DNA from: a halophilic archaeon
Lineage (GTDB): Archaea; Halobacteriota; Halobacteria; Halobacteriales; Haladaptataceae
Length of the DNA stretch: 64,000 nucleotides
Assembly: GCA_003298465.1 (NCBI GenBank)
Contig: QNGA01000001.1
Span: 868,001 to 932,000 of the forward strand
Direction: 5' to 3'
Of the stretch, positions 9,460 through 19,012 are shown in pieces (position 1 is the stretch's first letter; each line of letters opens with the position of its first letter). The position numbers were made by a program, and so were the translations under genes. Below the pieces are notes generated by a model. It searched no databases. It was given only the letters and a program-made list of their open reading frames with translations, and had not been told where the DNA came from.

Positions 9460-10611
9460 ATGACGCGTAACACCGAGCGTCTCGAAGATGGCACCTCGCG
9501 GAGAACGTTTATCGCGGCGACTGGTACTGCAAGCGCCCTCGCGCTCGCAGGGTGTGCTGGCTCCGGTGGCAGCACCGACACCACGCCGAGCGATGGCAGC
9601 GGCGACGGCAACGGTAACGGCGGCTCCAGCGGCGGGGGAAAGAAGGGACTCCAGACGGACGTCCTGACGGGCGACGGTTCCTCGACCGTCTACCCCATCA
9701 CGAGCACGGCGGCGGCCTTCTGGAACTCGAACGCCCCGGTCGGCGACGAGGACTACTGGCCGGCGAAGTGGGCGAAGAAGGAGTACGACACCGACGAGCG
9801 CCTCGCGGACTTCTGGGCCGGCAAGTACGGCTACGAACCGACCGGCAAGCGGTCGGTCCCGCCGTACCGCGTGAGCATCGCGCTCAGTCACTCCGGCACC
9901 GGTGTCGAGGGCGTCATGTCCGGTCGTGTGGACATCGGCGACTCCAGCGCACCGGCCAAGGCCGAACTCAAGGGCAAGGACGTCTCCCAGAAGAAGATGG
10001 ACAACTTCGTCGACCACGTGGTCGGCGTCGACGGCCAGCCCATCGTCGTGAGCAAGGAGATACACGAGGCGGGCGTCGAGCAGATAACCCTCTCCGAACT
10101 CAAAAAGATCTACAATGGCCAGATCAACAACTGGAAAGAGGTCGGCGGCCCGGACAAGGACATGCTCGTCCTCGGTCGCGCGCCCGACTCCGGTACCGCG
10201 ACGGCGTTCCGGAGCAACGTGTTCGGCGACCCCAACGCGAAGACCCAACCCGACCAGCGCTACGGGAAGAACCAGCAGCTCCAGCAGGCCGTCGCGAAGG
10301 CCGACAACGCGATAACGTACCTCGCGCTCGCGTTCGTCCAGCCCGACGGACAGGTTCCGCCCATCGGTCTCAAAATCGAGGACACCGTCTACGAGTACGG
10401 GAAGAACCTCGGTTCGAAGGAGTACCCGCTCTCGCGCGACCTCCACGCCTACACGTGGAAGAACACCTCGGCGCACGAGGCGGCATTCATCAACATGATC
10501 CTCAGCGACTTCGGCCAGGAGATGTTCGTAAAGTCCAACAACTACTTCGCGCTCCCGGACGACCGCCAGAAGAAGCAGCAGCAGAAGATCGCGCCGAGCA
10601 ACTACGAGTAA
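9460..10611 (+). CDS. pstS: Phosphate ABC transporter substrate-binding lipoprotein PstS
   Basis: A 383-residue exported binding protein. The N-terminus has a Tat motif (Arg14-Arg15-Thr-Phe-Ile) and a lipobox LAGC with the lipidated Cys at 32. A Gly/Ser/Asp-rich linker follows, typical of haloarchaeal Tat lipoproteins. The phosphate-binding fold shows GDGSSTVYP near residue 70, SHSGTGVEGV and APDSGTATAF. It captures phosphate outside the cell for PstCAB. It is the first gene of the pstSCAB-phoU operon and has its own TATA box. Confidence 0.95.
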   Translation: MTRNTERLEDGTSRRTFIAATGTASALALAGCAGSGGSTDTTPSDGSGDGNGNGGSSGGGKKGLQTDVLTGDGSSTVYPITSTAAAFWNSNAPVGDEDYWPAKWAKKEYDTDERLADFWAGKYGYEPTGKRSVPPYRVSIALSHSGTGVEGVMSGRVDIGDSSAPAKAELKGKDVSQKKMDNFVDHVVGVDGQPIVVSKEIHEAGVEQITLSELKKIYNGQINNWKEVGGPDKDMLVLGRAPDSGTATAFRSNVFGDPNAKTQPDQRYGKNQQLQQAVAKADNAITYLALAFVQPDGQVPPIGLKIEDTVYEYGKNLGSKEYPLSRDLHAYTWKNTSAHEAAFINMILSDFGQEMFVKSNNYFALPDDRQKKQQQKIAPSNYE

Positions 10612-10698
10612 CGTCGGTAGCCGCTCGGCCGTAGCGTCGCCGACCTTCGACTACGTTATTCGACGAACGCTCACCGACCGCTCGATTACGTTACACTC

Positions 10699-11766
10699 AT
10701 GATACATTCGATACAGGCACGGATAACCGCATACTCGAACCAGCAAGACGACGGGGCGCTGCTGCTGTGGGGAGTTGGCGCGCTCGCTCTGCTGGCCGCG
10801 TTCGGTATGTTCCTGACGAACTCCCGGTGGACCGTCGTCCCGCTCGGACTCTTCGTCGCGCTCGCCCTCGTCGGGTGGTACGCCTACCAACCGGAGACGG
10901 CACGGGGTCTGACGTTCGTCGCGACGATACTGACCGTCGCGGTCCTCGCGCTTATCATCACGTTCGTCTTCGTCGAGGCATGGCCGGCGATACGGCAGAC
11001 CGGACTCGCGATGATATTCCGAACGCACGGACCGTTCTGGCCGGGGAACGACGGCCAGTACTACCTCGCGCCGATGATATTCGGCACGCTGGTGACGACG
11101 GCCATCGCGACCGCCATCGCGGCCCCGCTCGGGGTCGCCGCGGCGCTGTTCCTCTCCGAAATCGCGCCCGGCGTGGTCCGCGAGACGGTCAAGCCGGGCG
11201 TCGAGATGCTGGCGGGGATTCCGTCGATCACGTACGGGTTCATCGGGTTCGTCATCATCAACGACTACTTCAAGCAGGAACTGAAGACCCCGACGTTCGG
11301 GAACCTGTTCACCGTCGGGCTGGTCATCGGCGTCATGGCCCTGCCGACCATCGTCTCGGTCGCCGAGGACGCCCTCTCCACGGTGCCCGAATCGATGAAG
11401 AGTGGGTCGCTGGCCGTGGGCACGACCGACTGGCAGACGATGAAGAGCGTCACCCTCCCGGCGGCGTTCTCCGGCGTCTCCGCCGCGGTTTTGCTCGGCG
11501 TCGGCCGCGCCATCGGCGAGACGATGGCCGCGACGGTGATGATCACCCACAACGTGGGACTGCCGAACCCCGTCTACAACGTGTTCAGCCGGAAGGGGGA
11601 GACGCTGACGACCGCCATCGCGTTCATGGGACCGTCGTCGCACGGGCTCGCGCTGAGTTCGCTGTTCGCGGCCGGCGCCCTCCTGTTCCTGACGGTCCTC
11701 GTGCTGAGCGTCGGGTCGATGTACATCGAGAAGCGGATGCAGGAGAAGCTCGGAGGGAAGCGATGA
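10699..11766 (+). CDS. pstC: Phosphate ABC transporter permease PstC
   Basis: A 355-residue inner-membrane permease. Two to three extra N-terminal membrane segments precede the standard binding-protein-dependent transport domain, which has the EAA-like loop GSLAVGTTDWQTMKSVTLPAA and GRAIGETMAA. It pairs with PstA to form the phosphate channel. It begins 87 bases after pstS and its stop overlaps the pstA start by four bases (ATGA), indicating translational coupling. Confidence 0.95.
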   Translation: MIHSIQARITAYSNQQDDGALLLWGVGALALLAAFGMFLTNSRWTVVPLGLFVALALVGWYAYQPETARGLTFVATILTVAVLALIITFVFVEAWPAIRQTGLAMIFRTHGPFWPGNDGQYYLAPMIFGTLVTTAIATAIAAPLGVAAALFLSEIAPGVVRETVKPGVEMLAGIPSITYGFIGFVIINDYFKQELKTPTFGNLFTVGLVIGVMALPTIVSVAEDALSTVPESMKSGSLAVGTTDWQTMKSVTLPAAFSGVSAAVLLGVGRAIGETMAATVMITHNVGLPNPVYNVFSRKGETLTTAIAFMGPSSHGLALSSLFAAGALLFLTVLVLSVGSMYIEKRMQEKLGGKR

Positions 11767-13379
11767 GCAACGTCGAACGAACCGCGCTCGTCTCCGGCGG
11801 GTCGACGACGGCCGAGCGCGTCGCGTCCACCCTCGTCGGCGTCGGGTTCCTCGTCTTCGTCGCCAGCTGGATGGTGTTGTTCCAGTGGCTGAGCGAGACG
11901 ACCGAGGTGTTCGGCGTCCCGCTGTTCGTCGCCTTCGGCGCGCTCCTGTCGGCGATGGGCGTCGGCGTCGTCGCGCTCGGCGCGGCGTCCCGGTCCGGCG
12001 CGTTCCCGACCGAGGCGTCGAGGACCGCCGGCCTGGTCGTCGGCGCGCTGTTCGGTCTCGTCGGCTCCGTCGCCGGGGGATTGATCGCCTCGCAGGTGCT
12101 CGAACTCGGACTCGTCGGCTGGCTCCCCGCCGCCCTCCTCGTCGGCGGACTCGCGACCGCGGTCGGGGTGCTGCCACGGGAGGACGTCGGGTCGACGATT
12201 CCGGCCGGAGCGCTCCTGCTGACGGTCGGTCTCGCCCTCGCACTCGGGATACTGGACGCCGGCTGGACGTGGCGACCGACCGACATCTCCATCACGTTCA
12301 TCGGGGCGGTCGTCGTTCCGGTGCTCGCGATCTTCACCTCGCTCGTCGGGGCGTGGAGCGCCGCGAAGGCTCGCGCCGGGTTCGGCGCGCGCGGCCGCCA
12401 GCGCGGGGCCTACCTCCTCGTCAGCCTGAGCGTCGCCGGGATGCTCGCCATCCTCTGCCTGCTGGTCGCGTTCATCCTCCTCAACGGGCTGAGCACGCTG
12501 CTGACGGACGCGAGCGTCGGTATGGGGACTCACCACGTCGAGCAACTCGGCGTCTCGATTCCGATGGTCGACGTCGAGGTTCCGTTCGTCACGAACGTCA
12601 CCAAGAACCTCTTCGGCGGGATTCCGGGCGTCCTCCCCGCTATCGTCGGCACGCTCTGGCTCGTCGTCGGTGCCGTGACCTTCTCCGTGCCGCTCGGCAT
12701 CGGTGCGGCGGTCTTCATCACCGAGTACGCCGAGCAGGGTCGGTTCTCGTCGCTCGTCGAGATAGCGACGAACGGGCTCTGGAGCACGCCGAGCATCGTC
12801 TTCGGGCTGTTCGGTCTCGCGTTCATCCTGCCGCGGGTCAGCGGCGGCCGCAAGTCGCTGCTCGGCGGGATGCTCGTCCTCGGGTTCATGCTGCTCCCGC
12901 TCGTCTTCATCACGAGCCGGGAGGCCATCAAGGCGGTCCCCGACGAGTACCGCGACGCGAGCGCGGCGCTGGGCGTCTCCCAGTGGCAGACCATCCGCAG
13001 CGTCGTCGTTCCGGCGGCGATGCCCGGCGTCATCACCGGCGTCATCCTCGGCGTCGGCCGCATCGCCGGCGAGACGGCACCGCTCCTGTTCACCTTCGGC
13101 GGTCAGCCGTTCCCGAGCCGTACGCCCAGCGTGCTCGAGGCGTTCGAGTTCACCGCGTCGCCGCCGTTCGTGACGAACCCCGTCCTGATGACGCGGGGGA
13201 GCGCGCTGCCGTACCAGCTCTACACGTCCATCACCGCCGGCTTCGTCCCCGGAGAAACGTTCACCAACACCGAGTTCGGCTGGGGCACCGCGCTCGTACT
13301 GCTGCTCGTCGTCCTCGGACTGTACGCCATCGGCATCGGTAGCAGATTCTACTTCCGCAAGAAGCTACACCATGAGTAA
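11763..13379 (+). CDS. pstA: Phosphate ABC transporter permease PstA, long form
   Basis: A 538-residue permease. The C-terminal about 290 residues are a normal PstA: an EAA loop at [20 protein letters not shown], then [11 protein letters not shown]. The N-terminal about 240 residues add several hydrophobic helices, making it nearly twice the usual bacterial length. Start ATG 11763 overlaps pstC by four bases and its stop overlaps pstB by eight. The extra region is part of the same open frame with no sign of frameshift. Confidence 0.93.
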   Translation: MSNVERTALVSGGSTTAERVASTLVGVGFLVFVASWMVLFQWLSETTEVFGVPLFVAFGALLSAMGVGVVALGAASRSGAFPTEASRTAGLVVGALFGLVGSVAGGLIASQVLELGLVGWLPAALLVGGLATAVGVLPREDVGSTIPAGALLLTVGLALALGILDAGWTWRPTDISITFIGAVVVPVLAIFTSLVGAWSAAKARAGFGARGRQRGAYLLVSLSVAGMLAILCLLVAFILLNGLSTLLTDASVGMGTHHVEQLGVSIPMVDVEVPFVTNVTKNLFGGIPGVLPAIVGTLWLVVGAVTFSVPLGIGAAVFITEYAEQGRFSSLVEIATNGLWSTPSIVFGLFGLAFILPRVSGGRKSLLGGMLVLGFMLLPLVFITSREAIKAVPDEYRDASAALGVSQWQTIRSVVVPAAMPGVITGVILGVGRIAGETAPLLFTFGGQPFPSRTPSVLEAFEFTASPPFVTNPVLMTRGSALPYQLYTSITAGFVPGETFTNTEFGWGTALVLLLVVLGLYAIGIGSRFYFRKKLHHE

Positions 13380-14283
13380 CGTCGAAATCACCCGATCGAA
13401 CCAGGCAGACGAACAGGCGACGAACACGACCACGACGGGCGAGAGCGAGGAGGAGATTCGAGAGGAGTGGACGGACTACCGCTTCGACGGCGCGACGAAA
13501 CTCTCGGTCGAGGACCTGGACGTCCACTACGGCGACGACCACGCGCTGAAGGGCGTCTCGATGGACATCCCCGAGGAGAGCGTCACCGCGCTCATCGGGC
13601 CGTCGGGCTGCGGGAAGTCGACGTATCTGCGGTGTCTCAACCGGATGAACGACCGCATCGACGCCGCCGAGGTCGACGGCTCGGTCGAGATCGACGGCGA
13701 GGAGATCTACCAGGACGGCGTCAACCTCGTCGAACTGCGCAAACGGGTGGGGATGGTGTTCCAGTCGCCCAACCCCTTCCCCAAGTCCATCCGGGACAAC
13801 ATCTCCTACGGCCCGCGCAAGCACGGTGACGTCGACACCGGCCTGCTCGCGCGCCTGCTCGGCAACGCCAACGCCGAGGAGGAGGAAGAACTCGTCGAAC
13901 GGTCGCTCCGGGACGCCGCGCTCTGGGAGGAGGTCGAGGACCGATTGGACGACAACGCGCTGGGGTTGTCTGGCGGCCAGCAACAGCGGCTCTGCATCGC
14001 GCGGTGTCTGGCGGTCGACCCCGAGGTCATCCTGATGGACGAGCCCGCCAGCGCGCTCGACCCCATCGCCACCGCCAAAATCGAAGGACTCATCGAGGAA
14101 CTCGCCGACGAGTACACCGTCGTCGTTGTCACCCACAACATGCAGCAGGCCGCCCGCATCAGCGACCAGACCGCCGTCTTCCTCACCGGCGGCGAACTCG
14201 TCGAGTACGGCGACACCGACCAGATCTTCGAGAACCCCAACAGCCAGCGCGTCGAGGACTACATCACCGGCAAGTTCGGATGA
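13372..14283 (+). CDS. pstB: Phosphate ABC transporter ATP-binding protein PstB
   Basis: A 303-residue ABC ATPase that powers PstCA. Walker [10 protein letters not shown] is at residues 76-84, the signature LSGGQ at 199-203, and Walker B with the catalytic Glu at [10 protein letters not shown] (221-230). An acidic, Thr-rich N-terminal tail of about 40 residues precedes the ATPase domain. It overlaps pstA by eight bases and phoU by four. Confidence 0.96.
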   Translation: MSNVEITRSNQADEQATNTTTTGESEEEIREEWTDYRFDGATKLSVEDLDVHYGDDHALKGVSMDIPEESVTALIGPSGCGKSTYLRCLNRMNDRIDAAEVDGSVEIDGEEIYQDGVNLVELRKRVGMVFQSPNPFPKSIRDNISYGPRKHGDVDTGLLARLLGNANAEEEEELVERSLRDAALWEEVEDRLDDNALGLSGGQQQRLCIARCLAVDPEVILMDEPASALDPIATAKIEGLIEELADEYTVVVVTHNMQQAARISDQTAVFLTGGELVEYGDTDQIFENPNSQRVEDYITGKFG

Positions 14284-15308
14284 GCATGGACCGCACTCTG
14301 GAGACGCGGAAGGTCCAGTTCACGGGCAACTCGACGTACACGATATCGCTGCCCAAGGAGTGGGCCGACCACCACGGCGTCGAAGCGGGAATGCAACTCC
14401 CGCTGTACCCGTCCGACAACGGAGAGCTGGTCATCGGAGCCGACCGGGCTGGCGACGACGAGCGACCTGCGGTCGACGTCACCGGGATGTCAGCGGCGGA
14501 CGTCCGGCAGACGGTCGAGGCGCTGTACGCCGCCGGCAACGAGCAGTTCGCGCTCGGGAGCGACGACGGCATCGAGCGGGAGCATCGTCGCGCCGCCGAG
14601 ACGGTGGCCGCCGACCGCACCGGACTCCAGCTCCAGCGAGAGTCGGAGACGGAGCTCCTGTTCGGGACCATCCTCGACACGGAGTCGGTGTCCATCGAGC
14701 GAACGGTGTTGCAGTTGCAGTACACCGCCCTGTCGATGCACCGGAACGCCGTCCGGGCGCTGCTCGACGGTAACGCCACCGTCGCCGGGAGCGCTGTCGG
14801 TCGCTGGGACGACGTCGTGCGGCGACTCGACGTCGCCAGCAGCTGCTTCCATCGGTCGCTCACGGACGTCGAGTCGCTCGACAGCCTGGGCTACTCGCGG
14901 CCGGCGATGTTCGACCGGTACGCCGTATCACGGCATCTCGCGTCCGTCACCGAACAGGCCAAACGCACGGCGGAGGCGGTGAACGAACAGGACCGGGTCG
15001 AACGCGCGTCGTGGGCGGCGGAACTCGACTGTCACGCCGAGCAGTCGCGGGACTACGTCGAACGGGCCGTCGACGCGGCCCTGACGGCCGACCACCCGCC
15101 ACACGAGCTGGTGCAGTCCAGTCGCTCGCTCGCGGAGGCCGTCTCCGACCTGCGACGACGGGCGTACCGCGAGGACGACGTGACGTACGCGTGGGCGACG
15201 GCGATGGACGGCGTCGAACGCACGGCGACCACCGCCGCCGCGGTCGCAGAGCGGGCGGTACAGGCGGCGCTCCGCGACGACGTCGACGAGTCGGTCGCGC
15301 TCGAGTGA
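14280..15308 (+). CDS. phoU: PhoU-family phosphate regulator with N-terminal AbrB-like domain
   Basis: A 342-residue protein. The first about 50 residues ([22 protein letters not shown]) form an AbrB/SpoVT-like swapped-hairpin DNA-binding domain. The rest is helical and reads as two PhoU three-helix repeats. It probably senses or reports PstSCAB activity and may bind DNA directly. The start at 14280 overlaps pstB (ATGA); an alternative ATG two codons on, at 14286, would change little. It is the last gene of the operon. Confidence 0.9.
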   Translation: MSMDRTLETRKVQFTGNSTYTISLPKEWADHHGVEAGMQLPLYPSDNGELVIGADRAGDDERPAVDVTGMSAADVRQTVEALYAAGNEQFALGSDDGIEREHRRAAETVAADRTGLQLQRESETELLFGTILDTESVSIERTVLQLQYTALSMHRNAVRALLDGNATVAGSAVGRWDDVVRRLDVASSCFHRSLTDVESLDSLGYSRPAMFDRYAVSRHLASVTEQAKRTAEAVNEQDRVERASWAAELDCHAEQSRDYVERAVDAALTADHPPHELVQSSRSLAEAVSDLRRRAYREDDVTYAWATAMDGVERTATTAAAVAERAVQAALRDDVDESVALE

Positions 15309-15338
15309 CGGACCGTCGGCTACCGCTCGACTTCGACG

Positions 15339-15345
15339 AAAAAAA
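15339..15345 (-). terminator. T-run terminator after the first superoxide dismutase
   Basis: On the minus strand a run of seven T lies about 15-21 bases past the stop codon of the superoxide dismutase gene, in the short convergent gap with phoU. T-rich tracts shortly after stops are typical archaeal transcription ends. No strong hairpin is needed. Confidence 0.4.
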
Positions 15346-15359
15346 TCGGCGGATCGTCC

Positions 15360-15971
15360 CTACTCGTGGTTCGAACGGACGGTGTCGTACTGGTCGGCGA
15401 CCTCGTCCCAGTCGACGACCTCGAAGAAGTTACTGATGAAGTCGCCGCGGTCCGGACCGTAGTCGTAGTAGTAGGAGTGCTCCCAGACGTCCAGCGCGAG
15501 GATGGGGTGGGAGCCCCAGAGAGCGCCCTGGTCGTGCTTGTCGACGACGAGGTTCCGCAGCTGCTTGGCGACCGGGTCGTAGACCAGCAGCGCCCAGCCC
15601 GACGCGTTCTTCGCGGCGGCCTCGAACTCGCCCTTCCAGCCCTCGTAGGAGCCGAAGTCCTCCTCGATGCGGTCGGCGAGCTCGCCGTCCGGCTCTCCAC
15701 CGCCGTTCGAGGACATGTTGTTCCAGAACAGCGTGTGGAGGTAGTGGCCACAGCCGTTGTGCGTGACGTTGCGGATGGCCGCCCCCGAGGAACCGAACTC
15801 CCCGTTCTCGCGGTTCTCGGCGAGCGTCTCTTCGGCGTCGTTGAGACCGTTCACGTAGCCCTGGTGGTGGGTGTCGTGGTGCCACGTGAGCACTTGCTCG
15901 CTGATGTGCGGCTCCAGCGCGTCGTAGTCGTAGGGAAGCGGCGGCAGTTCGGCGTTCGATTTTTCTGGCAT
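15360..15971 (-). CDS. sod: Superoxide dismutase (Fe/Mn family)
   Basis: A 203-residue Fe/Mn superoxide dismutase. Predicted metal ligands are His31, His79, Asp161 and His165 (DVWEHSYY). It converts superoxide to oxygen and hydrogen peroxide in the cytoplasm. The ATG at 15971 follows a GGAGG ribosome-binding site eight bases upstream, and a GTTTAACA-type TATA box sits about 33 bases before the start. A second, distinct sod gene lies 109 bases upstream on the same strand with its own promoter. Confidence 0.95.
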   Translation of the reverse strand: MPEKSNAELPPLPYDYDALEPHISEQVLTWHHDTHHQGYVNGLNDAEETLAENRENGEFGSSGAAIRNVTHNGCGHYLHTLFWNNMSSNGGGEPDGELADRIEEDFGSYEGWKGEFEAAAKNASGWALLVYDPVAKQLRNLVVDKHDQGALWGSHPILALDVWEHSYYYDYGPDRGDFISNFFEVVDWDEVADQYDTVRSNHE

Positions 15972-16080
15972 GGTGTAGCCTCCACGTTTTACATCACCCT
16001 TCTAGCTGTTAAACCTTGAGAAGTTGTATGATAACACGTCTCGGAACTACAAAAATAGTTTTCAGTAATTCCGCTGACGA

Positions 16081-16686
16081 TTACGCCGTGCTACTCGCTT
16101 CGTCGTAGCGCTCGGCCACGTCGTCCCAGTCGACCACGTTCCAGAAGTTGTCGACGTACTCGCCGCGGTTGTTCTCGTACTGGAGGTAGTAGGCGTGCTC
16201 CCACACGTCGAGCACGAGCAGCGGCGTCGTCCCCTGCGGGGTCTGGTTCTGGTGGTTCTCCGCCATGCTGACGATGGGTTCGTCGGACACGTGGTCGTAC
16301 AGCAACAGCCCCCACCCGGACCCTTCGACGCCTTTCGCCGCCGCCGAGAAGTGGCTCTTGAACGCGTCGACGCCGCCGAAGTGGTCGTCCAGGGCGTCCG
16401 CGAGTTCGCCGCCCGGCTCGCCGCCGCCGTCCGGCGACATGTTCTCCCAGAAGACGGAGTGGTTGACGTGTCCCGAGAGGTTGAACGCGAGGTTGCGCTC
16501 GACGCCTTTCACGTCCCCCCACTCGTCGTTCTCGCGCATCTCGGAGAGCGTCTCCAGCGCCGCGTTCGCACCGTCGACGTACCCCTGGTGGTGTTTGTCG
16601 TGGTGCAGTTCCATGATGCGCGCGTCGATGTTCGGTTCCAGCGCGTCGTAGTCGTACGGTAGTTCCGGTAGCTCGTAAGTTGCCAT
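16081..16686 (-). CDS. sod: Superoxide dismutase (Fe/Mn family), second copy
   Basis: A 201-residue Fe/Mn superoxide dismutase with ligands His28, His76, Asp160 and His164. It differs clearly from its neighbour: here the second ligand sits in GHVNHSVFW, against GHYLHTLFW in the other copy, and C-terminal loops differ. The pair is therefore an old duplication. A CGTTTAACA box about 32 bases before the ATG gives it a separate promoter. Confidence 0.95.
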   Translation of the reverse strand: MATYELPELPYDYDALEPNIDARIMELHHDKHHQGYVDGANAALETLSEMRENDEWGDVKGVERNLAFNLSGHVNHSVFWENMSPDGGGEPGGELADALDDHFGGVDAFKSHFSAAAKGVEGSGWGLLLYDHVSDEPIVSMAENHQNQTPQGTTPLLVLDVWEHAYYLQYENNRGEYVDNFWNVVDWDDVAERYDEASSTA

Positions 16687-16834
16687 GTGAACCCCCGTCC
16701 GTGGGTCAACGGTGGTGGTGTTAAACGTTTAGGCGAGGCCGCCCCCGACGGGCGCCGTTCCGCCGGTTCGCCGTCCGTTCGGACCGAGTTCGGCGTCGTC
16801 GGTCGGCAGTCGCTCGTGCGGCCTCGACTCTCGG

Positions 16835-18253
16835 CTACCCGTCACCGCGCGCGGTCTCGAACGTCGCGATGGCGCGCTCGCGGCGCTCGGCGTGGTCGAC
16901 GACCGGCGCGGGGTAGTCGGGTGCGACGTTCGCGCGCTCCTCGTCTGAAAGCGTCGGCCACTCGTGGACGGCGTCGGTCGGCGCGTCCCGGAGTTCGGGG
17001 ACGTACTCCCGGACGTACTCGCCGTCGGGGTCGTACCTCGCGCACTGGGTCGCGGGGTTGAAGATGCGAAAGTACGGCTGGGCGTCGGTGCCCGTCGAGG
17101 CGGCCCACTGCCAACCGCCGACGTCGTTCGCGGTGTCGTGGTCCACCAGCTTCCGGCGGTACCAGTCGTACCCCTCGCGCCAGTCTATCAGCAGGTCCTT
17201 CGTGAGGAACGCGGCGGCCACCATCCGGACGCGGTTGTGGACCCACCCCTCGGCGCGCAACTGCCGCATCCCGGCGTCGACGAGGGGATAGCCGGTCTCG
17301 CCGTCCTTCCACGCCCGAAGCGCTTCCGGGTCGTCGCGCCACCGGATCTCGTTCGCGTACTCGCGGTAGTTCTCGGTGACCACGTCGGGGCGCGCGTCGA
17401 GGACGTGCGCGTAGAACTCCCGCCAGGCGAGCTGTCGCCGGAACGCCTCGACCGACTCCCGCGCCTCCCCGTCTCTCGCGGCGGCCCTCGCATCGGCGGT
17501 GGCCTCCCAGACCGTCCGGACGCCGACGGTCCCGAACTTCAGGTGCGGCGAGAGGCGCGAGGTCGACGCCCGGGCGGGGTAGTCGCGTTCGTCCGCGTAG
17601 CGGTAGATGGCGTCCTCGCAGAAGTCGTCGAGCAGGTCCCGCGCGACGTCGGTTCCCGCGGACGGCACGTCGGCTTCCGGGTCGTCGAACCCGAGGTCGG
17701 CGAGCGACGGCAGCGGTCCGGCAGTATCGAAGTCCTCGCCGAGGGCGTCGCGCGGGTCGACCACGTCCTCGCGACCGGGGGCGGCGACGGGAGTCGCCTT
17801 CTCCCGGTCTCGCCACTTCTTCCAGAAGTACGAGTAGACCGAGTAGTGGCTCCCCTCGTTCGTCGTGATGGTTCCCGGTTCGTGGAGGACGGCGTCGTGG
17901 AACCGCTCGCGGGCGACGCCGGCGTCGGCGAGCGCCGCCGCGACCGCGCGGTCGCGTTCGGTCGCCAGCCCGGAGTAGTCGCGGTTCCAGGTGACCGCGT
18001 CGGCGTCGCAGGCCGCGGCGAGGTCGGGAAGGGCGTCGCTCGGGTCGCCGCGGACGAGGAGCAGGTCGCCGCCGCGCTCGCGGTACTGCGCCCGCAACGC
18101 GTCGAGCGCGTCGAGCATGAACGACACCCGGGGCGGCGCGCCGTGGTCGAGTATCGCGCGGTCGAAGACGAAAACGGGGAGCACGCGGTCGTCGGCCGCC
18201 AGCGCCAGGTTGTCGGTCGCACGAAGGTCGCGGCGATGCCAGTGGAGTCGCAC
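16835..18253 (-). CDS. phr: Cryptochrome/DNA photolyase (CPD type)
   Basis: A 472-residue photolyase. It has the N-terminal antenna-chromophore domain (opening MRLHWHRRDLRATDN) and a C-terminal FAD domain containing LDARPDVVTENYREY, TGYPLVDAGMRQL, GWVHNR and the FAD/DNA-binding WQWAASTGTDAQPYFRI region. It would use light to repair cyclobutane pyrimidine dimers, a key function in sunlit brines. It is monocistronic, next to the oxidative-stress sod genes. Confidence 0.94.
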   Translation of the reverse strand: MRLHWHRRDLRATDNLALAADDRVLPVFVFDRAILDHGAPPRVSFMLDALDALRAQYRERGGDLLLVRGDPSDALPDLAAACDADAVTWNRDYSGLATERDRAVAAALADAGVARERFHDAVLHEPGTITTNEGSHYSVYSYFWKKWRDREKATPVAAPGREDVVDPRDALGEDFDTAGPLPSLADLGFDDPEADVPSAGTDVARDLLDDFCEDAIYRYADERDYPARASTSRLSPHLKFGTVGVRTVWEATADARAAARDGEARESVEAFRRQLAWREFYAHVLDARPDVVTENYREYANEIRWRDDPEALRAWKDGETGYPLVDAGMRQLRAEGWVHNRVRMVAAAFLTKDLLIDWREGYDWYRRKLVDHDTANDVGGWQWAASTGTDAQPYFRIFNPATQCARYDPDGEYVREYVPELRDAPTDAVHEWPTLSDEERANVAPDYPAPVVDHAERRERAIATFETARGDG

Positions 18254-18377
18254 GTCGGTGCTTCGACCGCTATCGTTCTTAAACTACGGCCGGGGCTCGT
18301 CGGTCGGAGCGGGGAGGGGGGCGTCTCGGGACGGGGACGGACGACCGTTCGGACCGGGCGGAACGGCGAAAGCGGGA

Positions 18378-18800
18378 TTACTGGTCCGGCAGTTCCATCG
18401 CGGCGACGTGTTCGGCGTACTCTTCGAGAACCGGTTGACCGTAGTACCGGACCGACTCGCTCCGGGCGTCGTAGTCGATGACGTTCGCGTCCGCCAGCCG
18501 CGGTAGATGCGTGTGGTGGAGCGACGCCTCGACGCGCCTGCGGAAGTCGTCCGGAACGTCGGCCACCGCCGTGTCCGTCTCCCAGGCGGCGACCTGCTCC
18601 GAGAGGTCGTCGAGCGTCGCCACGCCGTCCGGAACCTTCGAGAGGTAGTGGATGGCGTACCGCCGCCGCTCGACCGAGAGGAGGTCGAAGATGTCGTCGA
18701 ACGAGGGCCTGCTCACGCCGGGCTCCGCACGGAGTACGTGCGGTGGATGTGCCGGCTGTCGTTTCCCCGAGTCGTCCCGATATGGTGACTCATTACTCAT
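18378..18800 (-). CDS. DUF7344 winged-helix regulator
   Basis: A 140-residue protein. Residues 32-120 form the haloarchaeal DUF7344 helix-turn-helix pattern (FDLLSVERRRYAIHYL, then LHHTHLPRLADANVIDYD). The N-terminus is a disordered, charged stretch. Likely a transcription regulator of unknown target. The same domain recurs inside the larger protein at 49389-50579. Confidence 0.8.
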   Translation of the reverse strand: MSNESPYRDDSGKRQPAHPPHVLRAEPGVSRPSFDDIFDLLSVERRRYAIHYLSKVPDGVATLDDLSEQVAAWETDTAVADVPDDFRRRVEASLHHTHLPRLADANVIDYDARSESVRYYGQPVLEEYAEHVAAMELPDQ

Positions 18801-19012
18801 GATGCCTGCGCGCACTCTCAGTTGACGACCGACACTAAAGAATGGTGAATCTAGATGCCTAGAAAGATGCCAGCGACGACGAACGAGAGGCGCTAACGCG
18901 GGGAATATTCGGTCGTGGCGACAGGAATCGACGGGTCGTCGAAGCGGCGGTGCCGACGGTTCCGGCACGCGGTCGAAGTCGGGTACCGTCGCGAAAAATC
19001 GAAGCGGAGGCG

